Below, one piece after another: positions 5,992 to 11,892 of a DNA stretch of 11,892 nt. Origin of the DNA: an uncultured Treponema sp. (GTDB taxonomy: Bacteria; Spirochaetota; Spirochaetia; Treponematales; Treponemataceae); assembly GCA_937893155.1 (NCBI GenBank), contig CALBGU010000221.1, forward strand, positions 1 to 11,892, read 5' to 3'. The notes under the pieces are model-generated. The model had not been told where the DNA came from, did no database searches, and saw nothing but the letters and a program-made list of their open reading frames with translations. Position numbers and translations under genes: made by a program. Every line of letters begins with the position of its first letter. Positions within the stretch are counted from its first letter, which is position 1.

Positions 5992-7371
5992 CTACTTGCG
6001 GAACACAATCCCCGCATAAAAGCGATAATCCACGCCTGTGCCGATTTTATCTTTACTCAAGTAGCGACTGCCGTCGTCCGTTTTTGTGCTCACGGCACAC
6101 ACTCCGAAGAATGGAATATCTACGTCTGCACCAACATTCACGCCGATTGCCTTAGTAATCGCATACTGATACGACACATCGAACGACAATGCCGTGTAGA
6201 AATCACTGATAGACATTCGCGAAACGCCATCTTCATCGCTATCCCAAGACGATTGGTCAAAGCCGAGCTGAAGCGCAGGCACAAACCGAACCGAATGATA
6301 CCCGCCGATGTCGTAGCGGAACGCTGGACCCACGCTAAGATATTCGCTGAACGTCAGCGCGTCGATGTCGTATTCATCACCCGCAAGCTGAATCTTCTTT
6401 GTTTTTGCAATGCTCGCACCTGCCGAAAGGTCAAGACCTTTGTAGATTCCGCAAAAAAACGGCGCGGATTGGTAGAGCGTGCAATCGATGTTCAAGCCGA
6501 TTGGCGAAAAACCGTAGTCAAAATCATAGTCTTCATCTTTGAGATGCAATTTCACATCGCCAACGGCATAGTTTACCGCTAATTGCCGCGTAAATACCGC
6601 CGCAGCAAATTCGCCCGCTTTTTCTGAACCCGCCGCCTCAGATTCGCTGTGAAGCAGATTGTCGGTGCGATACAGCGCAGTAATTTCTTTGTCGGAAAGC
6701 GCACGGTTTGCCACCAACACATTATCCATAACTCCGCTAAATGCGGGGTCAGGAGCCCAGTTGGACGCGCCCACGAATAGCCCCTGCACATTTTTGCCGA
6801 GTTTTTCGGGAGTCATCGGGCAAGGAATGCGCTGGCAGAGTTTGCCGTTCACATAGAGTTTTGCAGATTTTCCGTCGATAGTGCCAGCGATGTGCGTCCA
6901 TTCGTCAGTGGGAGGAAGAGGAGCAAGCACGGTAATGCCGCTTAAACCGCGCCCGACCACGTCCATGCGGAGCTTGCCCGAAACGCCGTCCATTCCAATC
7001 CACAAATCTTCAATCTGGTCGCCGATGTCCAAAATACGCATCCACGGCTTCCAGTTCTGCGGATTGACCCACGCAACAAACGAAAATCCGCTGCCTGAAA
7101 GCACCGATTCATCTAGCAGGATACATTCGTCAGAGCCGTTGAAAAGCAGTCCCTGCCCGTCGAATCCATCGTCAAATTCAGTGCCGTCCATCGCAGTGGT
7201 AAATACATTGTTGCCCTTTCCTGAATGGTCTACAATTTCCACGCTGTCGGTACTGTCGTCGATTTCTTCATCGAATGTGTAATATCCCACAACTCCGCCC
7301 GTTTTTGCTCCTAATGTGAAACTTGGCAGCAAAAACGATAGAGCTATGGCAGTTGTACATATCTTTTTCAT
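5992..7371 (-). CDS. LamG-like domain fused to a C-terminal outer-membrane beta-barrel
   Basis: A 459-residue exported protein. The signal peptide covers about 1-21 (cleavage near TLG-A). Residues about 24-235 are a concanavalin-like LamG domain with the typical order GYYTFDE, FDGQGLLFNGSD (70-81), FSFVAWV (96-102), EWTHIAGTIDG (157-167), LYVNGKL (172-178) and FSGVMDNVLVANRALSDKEI (211-230). After an Ala/Glu-rich linker (about 242-258), residues 260-459 alternate polar and hydrophobic strands and end in YRFYAGIVFRK, as expected for a small, probably eight-stranded, outer-membrane barrel. LamG domains often bind glycans, so this may present a binding domain on a barrel anchor; the substrate is not known. 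Start: GGAGGA lies seven bases before ATG 7371. The in-frame ATG at 7386 overlaps that SD and is rejected. It lies between barrel B (27 nt) and the GH43 gene (54 nt). Confidence 0.82.
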   Translation of the reverse strand: MKKICTTAIALSFLLPSFTLGAKTGGVVGYYTFDEEIDDSTDSVEIVDHSGKGNNVFTTAMDGTEFDDGFDGQGLLFNGSDECILLDESVLSGSGFSFVAWVNPQNWKPWMRILDIGDQIEDLWIGMDGVSGKLRMDVVGRGLSGITVLAPLPPTDEWTHIAGTIDGKSAKLYVNGKLCQRIPCPMTPEKLGKNVQGLFVGASNWAPDPAFSGVMDNVLVANRALSDKEITALYRTDNLLHSESEAAGSEKAGEFAAAVFTRQLAVNYAVGDVKLHLKDEDYDFDYGFSPIGLNIDCTLYQSAPFFCGIYKGLDLSAGASIAKTKKIQLAGDEYDIDALTFSEYLSVGPAFRYDIGGYHSVRFVPALQLGFDQSSWDSDEDGVSRMSISDFYTALSFDVSYQYAITKAIGVNVGADVDIPFFGVCAVSTKTDDGSRYLSKDKIGTGVDYRFYAGIVFRK

Positions 7372-7378
7372 TAAAAAA

Positions 7379-7384
7379 TCCTCC
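7379..7384 (-). promoter_or_regulatory. Ribosome binding site deciding the LamG-barrel start
   Basis: GGAGGA on the minus strand sits seven bases before ATG 7371. It falls within the first codons of the longer in-frame alternative (ATG 7386), which would place extra acidic residues before the signal peptide. The shorter start gives a standard MKK N-terminus. Confidence 0.75.
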
Positions 7385-7398
7385 ATAAAAACTACCTG

Positions 7399-8769
7399 TT
7401 ACCACCAGAACGCAACGCCGAGCGGAATACGCCATGAAAAATTCTGCACGATATTGCTTGTTTCGCCATGGAAGTAATTCAACTCAACACCGAGTGATAC
7501 TTTTCCGTTCGTAAAATTCTTTTGGAAATACGGATACACATATCCTGCAAGATACCGCCCATTGCTGCCAGTTTTTGGAGTTACCAAATCGCCCTGTGCC
7601 ATAAAGTTCCATTCATAGCCCACCAAATCGGAGCAGTAATCAGCGTCACGCGACATCATTGAGCCGTTTGCGTCCTGCCCGTACATAAAATATCCCGTAA
7701 AGCCAAACAAATACGGTGTTCCCGCAAGCGGACGCTCTGCGTGCAGTCCCAATCGGTTGTACAATGCGCGCTCGTTTATGGAAATATAATGGCTGTCGTA
7801 AAAGCCGAGTGCGTCCTCCACGCTGATTGTCCAGTTTGGAACAAGCGTCGTTTTGGCAGACACTACCGCCATATGCGCATACGCCGTTTTGTTCCATTCT
7901 TCGCCGCTCTTTGTGTTTTCCGCGGACACAGACACATCGCGCCAACGCACATCGTAGCTTGCGTTAAAATGCACGCCATACACAAGGCTCGGCATATCAA
8001 GCTGCACGAATGATTCACCGAACAGGCTCGTAGTGTAATCGTTGTCTGCGCGCGCTCCGTTCGTGCCGTAGGTGTTCGGGCGAATTCCCGCGTTCACCGT
8101 AACGTTGTAAACCGCGTAATTATAGCTCATCATAAACTTGGTGGCTTTTCGCAAATGATTCCAATCGTTGAATTTTTCATACGCGTCGGTAAACGGCGCA
8201 ATTGGAAGCCCCGCAATGAACTTCAATCCAGAAATCGCTTTTGGCAAGAACTCCACGCCCGTAAACGCAGAATCATTTGCAGAAGACGTGCCACGCATTG
8301 CCAGCGGGCTAACGTGCGATTGGTCGGAGACAAACCCCGAAATCACATAGTCTGCAGTAAAGCCGTTGCCTGCAAAATTGCCCGAGTAAAATCGCATTTG
8401 GTCGCCCAAAAAATGCGTTACCAAATACATCTGGAGCAAAACGCCGCCAGTGTCGCTGTCTTTAGTGCGGTCGGGATACATATCCACGCCGTACCACGGA
8501 CCAATGCCCGCGCCAAGCCACACTCCCGTGTGGAAATCCACATAGGGAACATTTGCGTCCACGTTCAAAAAGTGGATACCATTTTGAAACGGACCATATT
8601 CCGCCATCACTTTGCTGTCTTGAAAACCTTCGCCGTCGCCAGAATTTTTATATTGCTGCGCCGCCAAGGTGCTCGAAAAATCAGCATACCCGCTTATGCG
8701 CACATCTGCCGCCGCCGTAAAACCTAGAGAAAGAACGGCAGCACCTAACATTATTTTTTGCAATTTCAT
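7399..8769 (-). CDS. Outer-membrane beta-barrel protein B, porin-like
   Basis: A 456-residue exported protein. The signal peptide is about 22 residues (MKLQKIMLGAAVLSL..., cleavage near TAA-AD). The rest is dense in alternating amphipathic strands and aromatic residues. It ends FSWRIPLGVAFWW, matching the terminal aromatic signal recognised by the BAM complex. It is a clear paralogue of barrel A in this operon: shared stretches include SLFxExFVQ, the NASYDxRxRD motif, AHM.xVSA, the ISVEDALGFYD region against LAVEDRAFFAD, and GIRPNTY against GFRPGTY. No TonB box or plug domain is visible and the length is too short for a SusC-like transporter, so a passive glycan or oligosaccharide channel is more likely. 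AAGGAGG (8778-8784) lies eight bases before ATG 8769 and overlaps the preceding stop codon, indicating coupling. Confidence 0.85.
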   Translation of the reverse strand: MKLQKIMLGAAVLSLGFTAAADVRISGYADFSSTLAAQQYKNSGDGEGFQDSKVMAEYGPFQNGIHFLNVDANVPYVDFHTGVWLGAGIGPWYGVDMYPDRTKDSDTGGVLLQMYLVTHFLGDQMRFYSGNFAGNGFTADYVISGFVSDQSHVSPLAMRGTSSANDSAFTGVEFLPKAISGLKFIAGLPIAPFTDAYEKFNDWNHLRKATKFMMSYNYAVYNVTVNAGIRPNTYGTNGARADNDYTTSLFGESFVQLDMPSLVYGVHFNASYDVRWRDVSVSAENTKSGEEWNKTAYAHMAVVSAKTTLVPNWTISVEDALGFYDSHYISINERALYNRLGLHAERPLAGTPYLFGFTGYFMYGQDANGSMMSRDADYCSDLVGYEWNFMAQGDLVTPKTGSNGRYLAGYVYPYFQKNFTNGKVSLGVELNYFHGETSNIVQNFSWRIPLGVAFWW

Positions 8770-8782
8770 CTGTCTGCCCTCC

Positions 8783-9364
8783 TTACTCGTCCCCAAGTTC
8801 TTGGAATTCCCAGTTCAAGTCTGTTCCAGAACGGGTAATTATAAATTTGAATTTTACATTTGTGCTTATATTTCGAGTGCCGTCTGTTGTGTACGTTTTT
8901 GTAAACGTTGCGCTTAAAGAATCATCGCCCCAGAAATTGCCGTCAGCGGGATTATACCACCACCAACCATTGCTGTTCGCTGCGTGTATAGCAAGCGACG
9001 CATTTCCGTTCGATGCCAGTTTGGTACATTCAAGGTACAAAATGAGCGTTTCGCCTTCACTGAGAGCCACTTGCGTAGAATCAACGCGATTCGTCCACCA
9101 CACGCCTGCACCTGTAACAGTTGATTCCGCCAAAATTTCGTTGCCACTTTCATCGGAAAAACTGTACGTCCACGTTCCCTCCATAGGCGAAAATCCGACT
9201 TTTAGGGCAGTTCCCCAATCGCTTACCGTTGCTGTTCCTTTGTCATAGATAACATCATCGGTATAATCTGGCTTGTCGCTTTCGGGTATGTCTAGGTCAC
9301 AGCCTGCCAAAGCAAGCACACAAAATGCAGCGATGGCAGAGCAAATTGATTTTAACTTTTTCAT
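8783..9364 (-). CDS. Small surface lipoprotein, possible glycan-binding protein
   Basis: A 193-residue lipoprotein with a classical lipobox, LALAGC (C22). A short acidic/proline tether (DLDIPESDKPDY) follows, then a single beta-sandwich-like domain of about 150 residues rich in Trp and Tyr, including GVWWTNRVD, SNGWWWYNPADGNFWGD and a final FKFIITRSGTDLNWEFQ. Exposed tryptophans and the position between two barrels of a hydrolase operon suggest carbohydrate binding, but I cannot assign a CBM family. ATG 9364 is eight bases after GGAGGG (9373-9378); an in-frame GTG at 9367 is also possible and adds one residue. Its stop overlaps the SD of barrel B, and it starts 20 nt after barrel A. The pairing with barrels resembles lipoprotein-plus-channel partnerships; this is inference. 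Confidence 0.82.
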   Translation of the reverse strand: MKKLKSICSAIAAFCVLALAGCDLDIPESDKPDYTDDVIYDKGTATVSDWGTALKVGFSPMEGTWTYSFSDESGNEILAESTVTGAGVWWTNRVDSTQVALSEGETLILYLECTKLASNGNASLAIHAANSNGWWWYNPADGNFWGDDSLSATFTKTYTTDGTRNISTNVKFKFIITRSGTDLNWEFQELGDE

Positions 9365-9384
9365 CACTCATGCCCTCCGTAACC

Positions 9385-10767
9385 TTAGAACGCAAACTTC
9401 AAGCCAACAGGAATGCGATAGCTGAAACCTGTGTTTTCCACATCTTCGTTTTTGAATTTTGTGAGACAGAATTCTGCACCGATTTTGAGCGAGCCGCCCG
9501 ACATTTTTACACGAATATACGGATTTGCATACAGTCCGAAATACTGCGATGATTTCCCGCTCAAGCCAGAAACGCTCGCGGTCGCCATATCGTTCAGGCT
9601 CATTCCGATATCTTTGTCGCAATAGTATCTGCCCGTAGCGATTTTTGCGCCGTTGTTGTCGGTAAACGCCATGCCACGCGCATCGACGCCGTACATTCCC
9701 GCCGCATTCAAACCGATGTTGAACGGCAATGTAATCAAATTGTATTCAGCAGAGAGCGCCAAGATGTCGTACAAAAGTTTTTCATCGCTCGTGATATAAT
9801 CATCATCTGCAAAAAAGGCGCGGTCTTCCACAGCCAGCGTCAAATCAGGACTGATAAAATCGCCGAATTCCGCCGAAACGCCCAGCATATGCGCAAACGT
9901 CTTGTGTTCTTCCGTTTCGTTCGCCGTGTTCGTATAAGTGCCGTCGCGATAGCGAATATCGTAGCTCGCGTTCGCTTTAAGCCCGTCAATAACATTCGGG
10001 AGCGACACCTGCACAAATCCCTCGCTAAAAAGGCTCTCGGTAAAATTCGACGTTGCCAGTGCCATTTCGCCGCTATCCGCTTCGTCCACGCCGTCAAAAT
10101 ACGTGCCCGGGCGGAATCCTGCGATAATCGCAATATTATTGTCCAGCGTGTAGCTTGCGGCAAACTTGAACTTTTTGTACAAAACGTTCCATTGGTCATA
10201 TTCAGCGTCGGGGATTCCGTTGCCGTTTTGCGGCAAAATCGGACAGCCCGCAAAAAGACGCAAGCCGCTCAAGCCAAAAATCTGCGGCTCAATAAGCAAA
10301 CCCGTCAGATACTGCCCGTAATATTTGTCCGCCAGATTTGTGATGTACTGTTCGCCGAGCGCATAGCCCTCCACGATAAAATCCGCGTTAAAATCCTCGA
10401 ACTTGCCCAGATACAGACTTGCTTGGTCTGCAAAAAAACCCGCTTTCAAATTGCCTTTGTAAAACGACGTATTGAGCTTATCGCCAAAATCGTAATATTC
10501 TTGGTTGCCGCCGTCCGCGTTAAAGTACAAGCCCAAATTGAACTCCATACTCGCCGCATTCACCAACACATCAATCGTCATATTGCCGTCGGGGTCGTAG
10601 CCCGAAGAAGCCTTGGTCTTTTCAAATTCGCCGTCAGTCGTCGTTTTGGTCTGCGTAACGCCGTAGGTGGTATAGTCCACGCCCGCGCTGAACTTCACTT
10701 GCGCACTCGCCCACGCCGCGCCCACTGCAAACACCGCCGCAGCAGATATATATCGATAAAACTTCAT
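9385..10767 (-). CDS. Outer-membrane beta-barrel protein A, porin-like
   Basis: A 460-residue exported protein. The signal peptide ends ASA before Gln23. Amphipathic beta-strand patterns run throughout, and the C-terminus FSYRIPVGLKFAF ends in Phe, as outer-membrane barrel proteins do. It is paralogous to barrel B over most of its length, for example GLRLFAGCPILP against GLKFIAGLPIAP, SEGFVQVSLPNVIDGLKANA against GESFVQLDMPSLVYGVHFNA, and shared NASYDxRxRD. The proteins differ most at the N-terminus and in predicted loops such as the Lys/Thr-rich TQTKTTTDGEFEKTK near residue 40. Likely role: an outer-membrane channel for products or polymers bound by the neighbouring lipoproteins. AAGGAG (10779-10784) lies 11 bases before ATG 10767, a slightly long spacing. 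It starts 38 nt after the Ig-like lipoprotein gene. Confidence 0.85.
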   Translation of the reverse strand: MKFYRYISAAAVFAVGAAWASAQVKFSAGVDYTTYGVTQTKTTTDGEFEKTKASSGYDPDGNMTIDVLVNAASMEFNLGLYFNADGGNQEYYDFGDKLNTSFYKGNLKAGFFADQASLYLGKFEDFNADFIVEGYALGEQYITNLADKYYGQYLTGLLIEPQIFGLSGLRLFAGCPILPQNGNGIPDAEYDQWNVLYKKFKFAASYTLDNNIAIIAGFRPGTYFDGVDEADSGEMALATSNFTESLFSEGFVQVSLPNVIDGLKANASYDIRYRDGTYTNTANETEEHKTFAHMLGVSAEFGDFISPDLTLAVEDRAFFADDDYITSDEKLLYDILALSAEYNLITLPFNIGLNAAGMYGVDARGMAFTDNNGAKIATGRYYCDKDIGMSLNDMATASVSGLSGKSSQYFGLYANPYIRVKMSGGSLKIGAEFCLTKFKNEDVENTGFSYRIPVGLKFAF

Positions 10768-11447
10768 AATGATTGCATCTCCTTAAATTTTACAAATTTG
10801 GGATATTATTTCCAAGTAAGTGTTGTAGAGTCACCTTTTTGAATGTGAAAACGTGCTTTTTCTTTTTGGGTTGCCGAACCACAAGAAACTTTATACCAAA
10901 CTTTAAAACCTGAATAATCAGGAGATGTTATTGTAACTTCAACTGCATTACCAGTATGAGTAAGAGTTTCATTTATATTCATTCCAGTCGCAGCTAAATT
11001 CTGCAATGTTGAAACCCAATCAGTATCAGGAATCGTCAAACTTTCACACTCAGTATCATCATTTGTCCATGTATAATCACCAGCTGCACCACCCCAACCA
11101 TAAGCATCTAAACGCAATGTGACATAGGTTGAACTGTCATCATCATCATGAAATTCTGTCCATGGACCATAAGCATTCTCGCCAACAAATGAATAAGTTG
11201 CAACACATGTTTTTCCTGCAGGTAATTCAAGATACTCTCCATCACCAGTTCCCGACGCAACTGTGAAGTTAGTACAAGCAGAAGCAACTTCAGCAGAAGA
11301 GAATGTATCGGAGAGAGTTCCGTTTACTGCGCTTTCATACGTTACCGTAATGCCTGTGCTTGAGTCATAAGCAAACGAACATTTGCTCTGGTCGAAGCTT
11401 GCTGTGCTTGTGCCATCGGAGTATTTTGCTGTAATGCTGTATGTAAA

Positions 11448-11483
11448 GGCAGTATTTAAGGCAGTATTTAAGGCAGTATTTAA
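11448..11483 (-). repeat. Three in-frame 12-bp tandem repeats encoding ALNT
   Basis: Three identical copies of a 12-base unit (plus strand GGCAGTATTTAA) lie inside the Ig-like lipoprotein gene. They encode Ala-Leu-Asn-Thr three times at the start of the second Ig-like domain. Copy-number change would keep the frame and lengthen or shorten a loop. Confidence 0.9.
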
Positions 11484-11844
11484 GGCACCGGGATTGTAGA
11501 CGTAAGTCGGTTCAACATTCGTGATTTCAATACTTTTTACAGCCGCCGTTACGTCAATATCATAAGAAGTTGATTCAATTGTTTGTCCAGAGGAATAAGA
11601 CAGAACAACTTTTGCAACACCAGTTCCAACTTTGCTGGTTGTATAGCCATTAACGGTTACATCATCTGTTGTCAAATTTTTTGTGCTTCCGTCGGAAAAT
11701 GTTGCAGTTATCGTTGCATTAGAGCCGAGCGAAAAAGGTGCTCCCTGCTCAAAACTCGTTGTCTGCCCCGATACAGCGAGCTTTGTAATATCGTATCCGT
11801 TTTTTACATATCGGTTATCTTCGTCGTTCAGATCGAGCGAGCAG

Positions 11845-11854
11845 CCCCCCCCCC
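11845..11854 (-). repeat. Homopolymeric G10 tract at the lipobox of a surface lipoprotein gene
   Basis: Ten C's on the plus strand (ten G's in the coding sense) lie between the signal-peptide core (codons for LAIT) and the lipobox cysteine. Slipped-strand mispairing at such tracts switches genes on and off. The mature-protein frame and the signal-peptide frame match only when the tract length is 2 modulo 3 (8, 11 and so on). Confidence 0.9.
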
Positions 11855-11892
11855 TGTAATTGCAAGCACTGCAAGCGCGATTGTCGCAATGC

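Larger units (their letters stand above)
10806..11892 (-). pseudogene. Ig-like-domain lipoprotein, 5'-truncated by the window and frameshifted at a poly-G tract
   Basis: After the lipobox cysteine (codon at 11841-11843) the frame runs 345 residues to TAA at 10806. The mature part begins CSLDLNDEDNRY. It continues with a bacterial Ig-like domain (ITKLAVSG to YDIDV, with the hallmark TATFSDGSTKNLT), a second similar one starting VKSIEITN, and a C-terminal beta-rich domain with WTEFHDDDDSSTYVTLRLDAYGWGG and RFHIQKGDSTTLTWK. Upstream of the tract the frame ALAVLAIT is a typical signal-peptide core, but it is one base out of register with the cysteine when ten G's are present; read on, it stops at TGA within nine codons. 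Eight or eleven G's restore a full lipoprotein. I therefore read it as a phase-OFF gene or a sequencing error, not a decayed one, because the rest is intact. The 10806 to about 11280 part is AT-rich (about 32% GC in two sampled lines). Confidence 0.75.

Noticed and set aside
8155..8727. 190-codon plus-strand frame opposite barrel B
   Set aside because: It is antisense to a recognised gene, composed mostly of Arg, His and Val, and has no start signal.
7399..10767. SusC-like TonB-dependent transporters
   Set aside because: Both barrels are about 460 residues with no plug domain or TonB box; SusC-type proteins are about twice as long.
9889..10842. 317-codon open frame on the plus strand opposite barrel A
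   Set aside because: It is antisense to a well-supported barrel gene, has a very basic low-order composition and no ribosome binding site; it is a product of the codon bias of barrel A.

Overview
The window looks like chromosomal DNA of a host-associated spirochaete, most likely a gut, rumen or oral Treponema. This is inferred from three things: relaxed-lipobox lipoproteins alternating with small outer-membrane beta-barrels, no Bacteroidetes-type SusC/SusD genes, and a poly-G tract of the kind known to vary in Treponema. No rRNA or other marker gene is present, so the genus is an inference. GC content is mosaic in sampled 60-base lines: about 63% in the exporter gene, about 53% in a barrel gene, about 42% in the GNAT gene and about 32% in the 3' part of the last lipoprotein gene.

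Layout. Positions 1-494 (+) hold the tail of an unrecognised gene and a small three-helix membrane protein. Positions 495-758 carry a dispersed-repeat-like hairpin and a good promoter. Positions 759-2081 (+) encode a fused ThrE-type threonine/serine exporter followed by a terminator-like hairpin. Positions 2217-2394 are four 42-bp hairpin-rich tandem repeats plus a fifth, partial copy. Positions 2489-3205 (+) encode a helical protein of unknown function. Positions 3306-4060 (+) are a two-gene unit with a 4-nt overlap: a 60-residue charged protein and a divergent GNAT acetyltransferase. A strong hairpin at 4083-4125 closes this half and also faces the operon arriving from the other strand.

The second half, 4204-11892, is one closely packed minus-strand operon of six genes with gaps of 13-54 nt. 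In transcription order it encodes an Ig-like-domain lipoprotein (5' end outside the window), outer-membrane barrel A, a 193-residue lipoprotein, barrel B (paralogous to A), a protein joining a LamG-like domain to a short C-terminal barrel, and a GH43 arabinanase-like lipoprotein. I read this as a spirochaetal surface system for arabinan or arabinose-rich plant glycans: lipoproteins bind or cut the polymer, and the barrels form the outer-membrane port. It is laid out like a polysaccharide utilization locus but built from different parts.

The most notable detail is a run of ten G's (minus strand) just before the lipobox cysteine of the Ig-like lipoprotein. With ten G's the hydrophobic signal peptide is out of frame with the mature protein; eight or eleven would restore it. 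The same gene has three in-frame 12-bp repeats. Together these suggest a phase-variable surface protein at the head of the visible part of the operon, or else a homopolymer error in the assembly.
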